Source: Auanema rhodensis (lineage: Eukaryota; Nematoda; Chromadorea; Rhabditida; Rhabditidae). Taken from it: a stretch of 64,000 nt of DNA. The notes under the pieces are model-generated. The model had not been told where the DNA came from. It saw only the letters and a program-made list of their open reading frames with translations, and did no database searches. The position numbers and the translations under genes are program-made. The stretch covers positions 992,001 to 1,056,000 of the forward strand of contig OZ059896.1 in NCBI GenBank assembly GCA_964057225.1, in the 5' to 3' direction. Shown in pieces: positions 1 to 9,125 of the stretch (position 1 is the first letter of the stretch; each line of letters starts with the position of its first letter).

Positions 1-7
1 ATCAACT

Positions 8-29
8 GATATAAGTTCACACTTATATC
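8..29. repeat. 8-bp inverted repeat in each unit (p8-p29)
   Basis: The arms gatataag (p8-15) and cttatatc (p22-29) are exact reverse complements around a 6-base loop, ttcaca. The dyad recurs in every unit but is often imperfect. Where p23 is C, one pair becomes A-C on the plus strand but G-T (wobble) on the minus strand. Where p23 is A, or the left arm reads gatataaa or gatatcaa, one or two pairs are lost. The possible role (cruciform, transcript hairpin or protein dyad) is unknown. Confidence 0.85.
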
Positions 30-137
30 CTCGATTTTCACCCTGAAGAATTAATTTTTTCGTTGAATAACATTGTCCATCGTTTTTGCCTCAAAAAAAG
101 GAATCTAAAAACATCTACTTTTCGCTAAATTATTTTG

Positions 138-158
138 AAATTTTTCGAAAAAATTTTT
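138..158. repeat. A/T palindrome centred on a CpG (p138-p158)
   Basis: The core tttttcgaaaaa (p141-152) is a perfect 12-bp palindrome, flanked by aaa on the left and attttt on the right, so that it is nearly symmetric over about 20 bases. A frequent variant has T instead of C at p146 (ttttttgaaaa), which removes the central CpG. In units 66, 72 and 76 one T of the left run is deleted (350-bp units). Units 57, 65 and 71 instead carry ttttttgaaaaatg just downstream. A-tract stacking here could stiffen or bend the DNA; that is inference. Confidence 0.85.
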
Positions 159-180
159 GTCAAAATGTTTTTGGAAGCAA

Positions 181-206
181 TGTTGAGTGTACATGGAAAC
201 TCAACA
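181..206. repeat. 7-bp inverted repeat tgttgag/ctcaaca (p181-p206)
   Basis: In units with the tgttgag variant the arms p181-187 and p200-206 pair perfectly over 7 bp around a 12-base loop (tgtacatggaaa). The loop itself contains the palindrome tgtaca. The commoner ttttgag variant breaks one pair (p182) and leaves a 5-bp inner stem. The tttggag variant breaks two pairs. The ctcgac variant (p203 G) turns a T-A pair into a T-G wobble on the plus strand. The loop sequence looked almost unchanged in all units. Confidence 0.8.
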
Positions 207-290
207 TACACTAATGCATCATTTTTCAAACGATCATAACTAATTTTTGTATTAAGCGTTTCTCAATGTAGTATAGTGCATTCGATGCGG

Positions 291-341
291 ATTTTTAAGC
301 TGCGTCGATCTGTGTTATCAAATTTCCGCTAGCTTAAAAAT
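291..341. repeat. Long inverted repeat (11 bp plus 3 bp) in each unit (p291-p341)
   Basis: The arm atttttaagct (p291-301) is the exact reverse complement of agcttaaaaat (p331-341). The stem continues inward with gcg (p302-304) against cgc (p327-329) across a single unpaired T (p330). That makes a 14-bp stem with a 22-base loop. Many units have G at p336, giving a T-G wobble with p296 on the plus strand. Three units (9, 11 and 27) have C at p296 together with G at p336, restoring a standard pair. Units with gattattaag (p294 A) or agctgaaaa (p335 G) have one mismatch. Confidence 0.85.
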
Positions 342-349
342 GCACCGAG

Positions 350-363
350 ATATCAACTGATAT
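350..363. repeat. Unit-junction inverted repeat atatca-ac-tgatat
   Basis: Across almost every unit junction, p350-p4 (atatca) and p7-p12 (tgatat) form a perfect 6-bp inverted repeat with a 2-base spacer. It overlaps the GATATC site and the left arm of the p8-29 dyad, so the two dyads are mutually exclusive as hairpins. The coordinates shown are the first instance. Because the unit boundary was chosen arbitrarily, calling this a junction implies no biological start point. Confidence 0.8.
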
Positions 364-1053
364 AAGTTCACACTTATATCCTCGATTTTCACCCTGAAGA
401 ATTAATTTTTTCGTTGAATAACATTGTCCATCGTTTTTGCCTCGAAAAAAGGAATCTAAAAACATCTACTTTTCGCTAAATTATTTTGAAATTTTTCGAA
501 AAAATTTTTGTCAAAATGTTTTTGGAAGCAATTTGGAGTGTACATGGAAACTCAACATACACTAATGCATCATTTTTCAAACGATCATAACTAATTTTTG
601 TATTAAGCGTTTCTCAATGTAGTATAGTGCATTCGATGCGGATTTTTAAGCTGCGTCGATCTGTACTATCAGATTTGCGCTGGCTTGAAAATGCACCGAG
701 ATATCAACTGATATAAGTTCACACCTATATCCTCGATTTTCACCCTGAAGAATTAATTTTTTCGTTGAATAACATTGTCCATCGTTTTTGCCTTGAAAAA
801 AGGAATCTAAAAACATCTACTTTTTGCTAAATTATTTTGAAATTTTTCGAAAAAATTTTTGTCAAAATGTTTTTGGAAGCAATTTTGAGTGTACATGGAA
901 ACTCAACATACACTAATGCATCATTTTTCAAAAGATTATAACTAATTTTTGTATTAAGCGTTTCTCAATGTAGTATAGTGCATTCGATGCGGATTTTTAA
1001 GCTGCGTCGATCTGTACTATCAGATTTCCGCTAGCTTAAAAATGCACCGAGAT

Positions 1054-3159
1054 ATCAACTGATATAAGTTCACACTTATATCCTCGATTTTCACCCTGAA
1101 GAATTAATTTTTTCGTTGAATAACATTGTCCATCGTTTTTGCCTCGAAAAAAGGAATCTAAAAACATCTACTTTTCGCTAAATTATTTTGAAATTTTTCG
1201 AAAAAATTTTTGTCAAAATGTTTTTGGAAGCAATTTGGAGTGTACATGGAAACTCGACATACACTAATGCATCATTTTTCAAACGATCATAACTAATTTT
1301 TGTATTAAGCGTTTCTCAATGTAGTATAGTGCATTCGATGCGGATTTTTAAGCTGCGTCGATCTGTACTATCAGATTTGCGCTGGCTTGAAAATGCACCG
1401 AGATATCAACTGATATAAGTTCACACCTATATCCTCGATTTTCACCCTGAAGAATTAATTTTTTCGTTGAATAACATTGTCCTTCGTTTTTGCCTTGAAA
1501 AAAGGAATCTAAAAACATCTACTTTTCGCTAAATTATTCTGAAATTTTTCGAAAAAATTTTTGTCAAAATGTTTTTGGAAGCAATGTTGAGTGTACATGG
1601 AAACTCAACATACACTAATGCATCATTTTTCAAACGATCATAACTAAATTTTGTATTAAGCGTTTCTCAATGTAGTATAGTGCATTCGATGCGGATTTTT
1701 AAGCTGCGTCGATCTGTACTATCAGATTTGCGCTAGCTTGAAAATGCACCGAGATATCAACTGATATAAGTTCACACCTATATCCTCGATTTTCACCCTG
1801 AAGAATTAATTTTTTCGTTGAATAACATTGTCCATCGTTTTTGCCTTGAAAAAAGAAATCTAAAAACATCTACTTTTCGCTAAATTATTTTGAAATTTTT
1901 CGAAAAAATTTTTGTCAAAATGTTTTTGGAAGCAATGTTGAGTGTACATGGAAACTCAACATACACTAATGCATCATTTTTCAAACGATCATAACTAATT
2001 TTTGTATTAAGCGTTTCTCAATGTAGTATAGTGCATTCGATGCGGATTTTTAAGCTGCGTCGATCTGTACTATCAGATTTCCGCTAGCTTAAAAATGCAC
2101 CGAGATATCAACTGATATAAGTTCACACTTATATCCTCGATTTTCACCCTGAAGAATTAATTTTTTCGTTGAATAACATTGTCCATCGTTTTTGCCTCGA
2201 AAAAAGGAATCTAAAAACATCTACTTTTCGCTAAATTATTTTGAAATTTTTCGAAAAAATTTTTGTCAAAATGTTTTTGGAAGCAATTTGGAGTGTACAT
2301 GGAAACTCGACATACACTAATGCATCATTTTTCAAACGATCATAACTAATTTTTGTATTAAGCGTTTCTCAATGTAGTATAGTGCATTCGATGCGGATTT
2401 TTAAGCTGCGTCGATCTGTACTATCAGATTTGCGCTGGCTTGAAAATGCACCGAGATATCAACTGATATAAGTTCACACCTATATCCTCGATTTTCACCC
2501 TGAAGAATTAATTTTTTCGTTGAATAACATTGTCCTTCGTTTTTGCCTTGAAAAAAGGAATCTAAAAACATCTACTTTTCGCTAAATTATTTTGAAATTT
2601 TTCGAAAAAATTTTTGTCAAAATGTTTTTGGAAGCAATGTTGAGTGTACATGGAAACTCAACATACACTAATGCATCATTTTTCAAACGATCATAACTAA
2701 ATTTTGTATTAAGCGTTTCTCAATGTAGTATAGTGCATTCGATGCGGATTTTTAAGCTGCGTCGATCTGTACTATCAGATTTGCGCTAGCTTGAAAATGC
2801 ACCGAGATATCAACTGATATAAGTTCACACCTATATCCTCGATTTTCACCCTGAAGAATTAATTTTTTCGTTGAATAACATTGTCCATCGTTTTTGCCTT
2901 GAAAAAAGAAATCTAAAAACATCTACTTTTCGCTAAATTATTTTGAAATTTTTCGAAAAAATTTTTGTCAAAATGTTTTTGGAAGCAATGTTGAGTGTAC
3001 ATGGAAACTCAACATACACTAATGCATCATTTTTCAAACGATCATAACTAATTTTTGTATTAAGCGTTTCTCAATGTAGTATAGTGCATTCGATGCGGAT
3101 TTTCAAGCTGCGTCGATCTGTACTATCAGATTTGCGCTTGCTTGAAAATGCACCGAGAT
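1054..3159 (+). repeat. Tandem trimer duplication (units 4-6 and 7-9)
   Basis: Units 4, 5, 6 (1054-2106) are followed by units 7, 8, 9 (2107-3159) in the same order. Units 5 and 8 share ccttcg at p78-82 and ctaaattttg at p240-249. Units 6 and 9 share the agaaatc variant near p100. They differ in that unit 5 has attattctgaa, while unit 9 has gattttcaag and gcgcttgc near its end. Units 10-11 (3160-3861) look like a further dimer extension of units 8-9, with the left part of unit 10 resembling unit 12. Confidence 0.8.
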
Positions 3160-3861
3160 ATCAACTGATATAAGTTCACACTTATATCCTCGATTTTCAC
3201 CCTGAAGAATTAATTTTTTCGTTGAATAACATTGTCCATCGTTTTTGCCTCAAAAAAAGGAATCTAAAAACATCTACTTTTCGCTAAATTATTTTGAAAT
3301 TTTTCGAAAAAATTTTTGTCAAAATGTTTTTGGAAGCAATGTTGAGTGTACATGGAAACTCAACATACACTAATGCATCATTTTTCAAACGATCATAACT
3401 AAATTTTGTATTAAGCGTTTCTCAATGTAGTATAGTGCATTCGATGCGGATTTTTAAGCTGCGTCGATCTGTACTATCAGATTTGCGCTAGCTTGAAAAT
3501 GCACCGAGATATCAACTGATATAAGTTCACACCTATATCCTCGATTTTCACCCTGAAGAATTAATTTTTTCGTTGAATAACATTGTCCATCGTTTTTGCC
3601 TTGAAAAAAGAAATCTAAAAACATCTACTTTTCGCTAAATTATTTTGAAATTTTTCGAAAAAATTTTTGTCAAAATGTTTTTGGAAGCAATGTTGAGTGT
3701 ACATGGAAACTCAACATACACTAATGCATCATTTTTCAAACGATCATAACTAATTTTTGTATTAAGCGTTTCTCAATGTAGTATAGTGCATTCGATGCGG
3801 ATTTTCAAGCTGCGTCGATCTGTACTATCAGATTTGCGCTTGCTTGAAAATGCACCGAGAT

Positions 3862-5265
3862 ATCAACTGATATAAGTTCACACTTATATCCTCGATTTTC
3901 ACCCTGAAGAATTAATTTTTTCGTTGAATAACATTGTCCATCGTTTTTGCCTCAAAAAAAGGAATCTAAAAACATCTACTTTTCGCTAAATTATTTTGAA
4001 ATTTTTCGAAAAAATTTTTGTCAAAATGTTTTTGGAAGCAATGTTGAGTGTACATGGAAACTCAACATACACTAATGCATCATTTTTCAAACGATCATAA
4101 CTAATTTTTGTATTAAGCGTTTCTCAATGTAGTATAGTGCATTCGATGCGGATTTTTAAGCTGCGTCGATCTGTGTTATCAAATTTCCGCTAGCTTAAAA
4201 ATGCACCGAGATATCAACTGATATAAGTTCACACTTATATCCTCGATTTTCACCCTGAAGAATTAATTTTTTCGTTGAATAACATTGTCCATCGTTTTTG
4301 CCTCGAAAAAAGGAATCTAAAAACATCTACTTTTCGCTAAATTATTTTGAAATTTTTCGAAAAAAGTTTTGTCAAAATGTTTTTGGAAGCAATTTGGAGT
4401 GTACATGGAAACTCAACATACACTAATGCATCATTTTTCAAACGATCATAACTAATTTTTGTATTAAGCGTTTCTCAATGTAGTATAGTGCATTCGATGC
4501 GGATTTTTAAGCTGCGTCGATCTGTACTATCAGATTTGCGCTGGCTTGAAAATGCACCGAGATATCAACTGATATAAGTTCACACCTATATCCTCGATTT
4601 TCACCCTGAAGAATTTATTTTTTCGTTGAATAACATTGTCCATCGTTTTTGCCTTGAAAAAAGGAATCTAAAAACATCTACTTTTTGCTAAATTATTTTG
4701 AAATTTTTCGAAAAAATTTTTGTCAAAATGTTTTTGGAAGCAATTTTGAGTGTACATGGAAACTCAACATACACTAATGCATCATTTTTCAAAAGATTAT
4801 AACTAATTTTTGTATTAAGCGTTTCTCAATGTAGTATAGTGCATTCGATGCGGATTTTTAAGCTGCGTCGATCTGTACTATCAGATTTCCGCTAGCTTAA
4901 AAATGCACCGAGATATCAACTGATATAAGTTCACACTTATATCCTCGATTTTCACCCTGAAGAATTAATTTTTTCGTTGAATAACATTGTCCATCGTTTT
5001 TGCCTCGAAAAAAGGAATCTAAAAACATCTACTTTTCGCTAAATTATTTTGAAATTTTTCGAAAAAATTTTTGTCAAAATGTTTTTGGAAGCAATTTGGA
5101 GTGTACATGGAAACTCGACATACACTAATGCATCATTTTTCAAACGATCATAACTAATTTTTGTATTAAGCGTTTCTCAATGTAGTATAGTGCATTCGAT
5201 GCGGATTTTTAAGCTGCGTCGATCTGTACTATCAGATTTGCGCTGGCTTGAAAATGCACCGAGAT
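3862..5265 (+). repeat. Higher-order block, right copy (units 12-15)
   Basis: This is the second copy of the block at 1-1404. It is followed by further alternation of the same two unit types (5266-6318), which suggests that the dimer of an agattat unit and a tttggag unit was itself amplified after the block duplication. Confidence 0.85.
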
Positions 5266-6318
5266 ATCAACTGATATAAGTTCACACCTATATCCTCGAT
5301 TTTCACCCTGAAGAATTAATTTTTTCGTTGAATAACATTGTCCATCGTTTTTGCCTTGAAAAAAGGAATCTAAAAACATCTACTTTTTGCTAAATTATTT
5401 TGAAATTTTTCGAAAAAATTTTTGTCAAAATGTTTTTGGAAGCAATTTTGAGTGTACATGGAAACTCAACATACACTAATGCATCATTTTTCAAAAGATT
5501 ATAACTAATTTTTGTATTAAGCGTTTCTCAATGTAGTATAGTGCATTCGATGCGGATTTTTAAGCTGCGTCGATCTGTACTATCAGATTTCCGCTAGCTT
5601 AAAAATGCACCGAGATATCAACTGATATAAGTTCACACTTATATCCTCGATTTTCACCCTGAAGAATTAATTTTTTCGTTGAATAACATTGTCCATCGTT
5701 TTTGCCTCGAAAAAAGGAATCTAAAAACATCTACTTTTCGCTAAATTATTTTGAAATTTTTCGAAAAAATTTTTGTCAAAATGTTTTTGGAAGCAATTTG
5801 GAGTGTACATGGAAACTCAACATACACTAATGCATCATTTTTCAAACGATCATAACTAATTTTTGTATTAAGCGTTTCTCAATGTAGTATAGTGCATTCG
5901 ATGCGGATTTTTAAGCTGCGTCGATCTGTACTATCAGATTTGCGCTGGCTTGAAAATGCACCGAGATATCAACTGATATAAGTTCACACCTATATCCTCG
6001 ATTTTCACCCTGAAGAATTAATTTTTTCGTTGAATAACATTGTCCATCGTTTTTGCCTTGAAAAAAGGAATCTAAAAACATCTACTTTTTGCTAAATTAT
6101 TTTGAAATTTTTCGAAAAAATTTTTGTCAAAATGTTTTTGGAAGCAATTTTGAGTGTACATGGAAACTCAACATACACTAATGCATCATTTTTCAAAAGA
6201 TTATAACTAATTTTTGTATTAAGCGTTTCTCAATGTAGTATAGTGCATTCGATGCGGATTATTAAGCTGCGTCGATCTGTACTATCAGATTTGCGCTAGC
6301 TTAAAAATGCACCGAGAT

Positions 6319-8775
6319 ATCAACTGATATAAGTTCACACTTATATCCTCGATTTTCACCCTGAAGAATTAATTTTTTCGTTGAATAACATTGTCCATCG
6401 TTTTTGCCTTGAAAAAAGGAATCTAAAAACATCTACTTTTTGCTAAATTATTTTGAAATTTTTCGAAAAAATTTTTGTCAAAATGTTTTTGGAAGCAATT
6501 TTGAGTGTACATGGAAACTCAACATACACTAATGCATCATTTTTCAAAAGATTATAACTAATTTTTGTATTAAGCGTTTCTCAATGTAGTATAGTGCATT
6601 CGATGCGGATTTTTAAGCTGCGTCGATCTGTACTATCAGATTTCCGCTAGCTTAAAAATGCACCGAGATATCAACTGATATAAGTTCACACTTATATCCT
6701 CGATTTTCACCCTGAAGAATTAATTTTTTCGTTGAATAACATTGTCCATCGTTTTTGCCTTGAAAAAAGGAATCTAAAAACATCTACTTTTTGCTAAATT
6801 ATTTTGAAATTTTTCGAAAAAATTTTTGTCAAAATGTTTTTGGAAGCAATTTTGAGTGTACATGGAAACTCAACATACACTAATGCATCATTTTTCAAAC
6901 GATCATAACTTATTTTTGTATTAAGCGTTTCTCAATGTAGTATAGTGCATTCGATGCGGATTTTTAAGCTGCGTCGATCTGTACTATCAGATTTGCGCTA
7001 GCTCGAAAATGCACCGAGATATCAACTGATATAAGTTCACACTTATATCCTCGATTTTCACCCTGAAGAATTAATTTTTTCGTTGAATAACATTGTCCAT
7101 CGTTTTTGCCTTGAAAAAAGGAATCTAAAAACATCTACTTTTTGCTAAATTATTTTGAAATTTTTCGAAAAAATTTTTGTCAAAATGTTTTTGGAAGCAA
7201 TTTTGAGTGTACATGGAAACTCAACATACACTAATGCATCATTTTTCAAACGATCATAACTTATTTTTGTATTAAGCGTTTCTCAATGTAGTATAGTGCA
7301 TTCGATGCGGATTTTTAAGCTGCGTCGATCTGTACTATCAGATTTGCGCTAGCTCGAAAATGCACCGAGATATCAACTGATATAAGTTCACACTTATATC
7401 CTCGATTTTCACCCTGAAGAATTAATTTTTTCGTTGAATAACATTGTCCATCGTTTTTGCCTTGAAAAAAGGAATCTAAAAACATCTACTTTTTGCTAAA
7501 TTATTTTGAAATTTTTCGAAAAAATTTTTGTCAAAATGTTTTTGGAAGCAATTTTGAGTGTACATGGAAACTCAACATACACTAATGCATCATTTTTCAA
7601 ACGATCATAACTTATTTTTGTATTAAGCGTTTCTCAATGTAGTATAGTGCATTCGATGCGGATTTTTAAGCTGCGTCGATCTGTATTATCAGATTTGCGC
7701 TAGCTTGAAAATGCACCGAGATATCAACTGATATAAGTTCACACTTATATCCTCGATTTTCACCCTGAAGAATTAATTTTTTCGTTGAATAACATTGTCC
7801 ATCGTTTTTGCCTTGAAAAAAGGAATCTAAAAACATCTACTTTTTGCTAAATTATTTTGAAATTTTTCGAAAAAATTTTTGTCAAAATGTTTTTGGAAGC
7901 AATTTTGAGTGTACATGGAAACTCAACATACACTAATGCATCATTTTTCAAACGATCATAACTTATTTTTGTATTAAGCGTTTCTCAATGTAGTATAGTG
8001 CATTCGATGCGGATTTTTAAGCTGCGTCGATCTGTACTATCAGATTTGCGCTAGCTCGAAAATGCACCGAGATATCAACTGATATAAGTTCACACTTATA
8101 TCCTCGATTTTCACCCTGAAGAATTAATTTTTTCGTTGAATAACATTGTCCATCGTTTTTGCCTTGAAAAAAGGAATCTAAAAACATCTACTTTTTGCTA
8201 AATTATTTTGAAATTTTTCGAAAAAATTTTTGTCAAAATGTTTTTGGAAGCAATTTTGAGTGTACATGGAAACTCAACATACACTAATGCATCATTTTTC
8301 AAAAGATTATAACTAATTTTTGTATTAAGCGTTTCTCAATGTAGTATAGTGCATTCGATGCGGATTATTAAGCTGCGTCGATCTGTACTATCAGATTTGC
8401 GCTAGCTTAAAAATGCACCGAGATATCAACTGATATAAGTTCACACTTATATCCTCGATTTTCACCCTGAAGAATTAATTTTTTCGTTGAATAACATTGT
8501 CCATCGTTTTTGCCTTGAAAAAAGGAATCTAAAAACATCTACTTTTTGCTAAATTATTTTGAAATTTTTCGAAAAAATTTTTGTCAAAATGTTTTTGGAA
8601 GCAATTTTGAGTGTACATGGAAACTCAACATACACTAATGCATCATTTTTCAAACGATCATAACTTGTTTTTGTATTAAGCGTTTCTCAATGTAGTATAG
8701 TGCATTCGATGCGGATTTTTAAGCTGCGTCGATCTGTATTATCAGATTTGCGCTAGCTTGAAAATGCACCGAGAT
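6319..8775 (+). repeat. Homogeneous patch of ttttgct/ttttgag units (units 19-25)
   Basis: All seven units share cacacT, ttgaaaa, ttttgct and ttttgag. Units 20, 21 and 23 look identical and have cttattt at p240 and agctcgaaa at the end. Units 22 and 25 differ by gtattatc and agcttgaa. Units 19 and 24 carry agattat instead of cgatcat. Unit 81 (28077-28427) is the same type as unit 20, some 20 kb away. Low divergence suggests recent local expansion. Confidence 0.8.
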
Positions 8776-9125
8776 ATCAACTGATATAAGTTCACACTTA
8801 TATCCTCGATTTTCACCCTGAAGAATTATTTTTTCGTTGAATAACATTGTCCATCGTTTTTGCCTTGAAAAAAGGAATCTAAAAACATCTACTTTTTGCT
8901 AAATTATTTTGAAATTTTTCGAAAAAATTTTTGTCAAAATGTTTTTGGAAGCAATTTTGAGTGTACATGGAAACTCGACATACACTAATGCATCATTTTT
9001 CAAACGATCATAACTAATTTTGGTATTAAGCGTTTCTCAATGTAATATAGTGCATTCGATGCGGATTTTTAAGCTGCGTCGATCTGTGTTATCAGATTTG
9101 CGCTAGCTGAAAAATGCACCGAGAT
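8776..9125 (+). repeat. 350-bp unit of the gaattatttt type (unit 26)
   Basis: This unit lacks one A at p53-54 (gaattatttt instead of gaattaatttt). It carries ctcgac, aattttggta, gtaatatag, gttatcagatttgc and agctgaaaa. The same combined haplotype recurs, with minor differences, at 36851-37200, 42114-42463, 42464-42813, 45270-45619, 49479-49828 and 50531-50880. The same deletion on other backgrounds occurs at 18252-18601 and 43516-43865. A single-base deletion spread this way is a good tracer of unit copying. Confidence 0.88.

Larger units (their letters stand above)
1..351 (+). repeat. Reference satellite unit (unit 1) used for numbering
   Basis: This first complete unit defines the p1-p351 numbering. 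Variable positions used to type units are: p23 (T/C/A in cacacNtatatcc); p92-93 (CG, TG or CA after gcct); p122-123 (tttcgct, ttttgct or tttccgct); p146 (C or T in ttttNgaaaa); p181-187 (tgttgag, ttttgag or tttggag); p203 (ctcaac or ctcgac); p231 onward (cgatcat, agatcat, agattat, caatcat); p242 (ctaatt or cttatt); p258 and p263-264 (gcgtttctcaat, gcttttcttaat, gcttttcacaat); p271 and p276; p294 and p296 (gatttttaag, gattattaag, gattttcaag); p313-326 (gttatcaaatttcc, actatcagatttgc and mixtures); p331-336. Unit 1 is of the tgttgag/gttatcaaatttcc type. It has 109 G or C bases. Since 351 is divisible by three, reading frames carry over from unit to unit, but long open frames are prevented by stops. 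Confidence 0.97.
1..1404 (+). repeat. Higher-order block, left copy (units 1-4)
   Basis: These four units match units 12-15 (3862-5265) unit for unit. By reading, units 1 and 12 look identical. Unit 13 differs from unit 2 by a change in the A/T run (aaaaaagttttg), unit 14 differs from unit 3 by gaatttatttt at p49-59, and units 4 and 15 look identical. The displacement is 11 units (3861 bp), a block duplication rather than gradual divergence. Confidence 0.85.
1..6318 (+). repeat. Array domain with tttggag/gctggc units (units 1-18)
   Basis: Units 2, 4, 7, 13, 15 and 17 carry tttggag at p181 and gctggc at p328-333. They alternate with cacacC/ttgaaa units, several of which carry agattat at p231. 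Units 1-4 recur as units 12-15 at a displacement of 3861 bp (11 units). Units 4-6 recur immediately as units 7-9 (1053 bp). This domain holds the best-defined interspersed higher-order pattern at the left of the window. Confidence 0.85.

Noticed and set aside
54-75. CENP-B box-like match beginning ttcgttgaa (p59-67)
   Set aside because: The left half fits the TTCG-N4-A pattern, but the required CGGG on the right is absent (acat instead). The other TTCG at p281 lacks the A. I do not claim a CENP-B site.
291-341. Terminal inverted repeats of a MITE or a Helitron end hairpin followed by CTAG
   Set aside because: The inverted arms lie inside the unit with only 29 bases between them, there are no target-site duplications, and the sequence outside the arms is the same satellite. 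Nothing shows mobility.
291-345. Rho-independent terminator (stem followed by T run)
   Set aside because: The stem is A/T-rich, with no T run after the right arm on the plus strand. The window is evidently eukaryotic satellite, where such a call has no meaning.
1-351. Older internal subrepeat (unit as a dimer of about 175 bp)
   Set aside because: Comparing p1-175 with p176-351 shows only short A/T matches, such as aatttttgt at p152-160 and p242-250, 90 bp apart. That is too little to support a dimeric origin.
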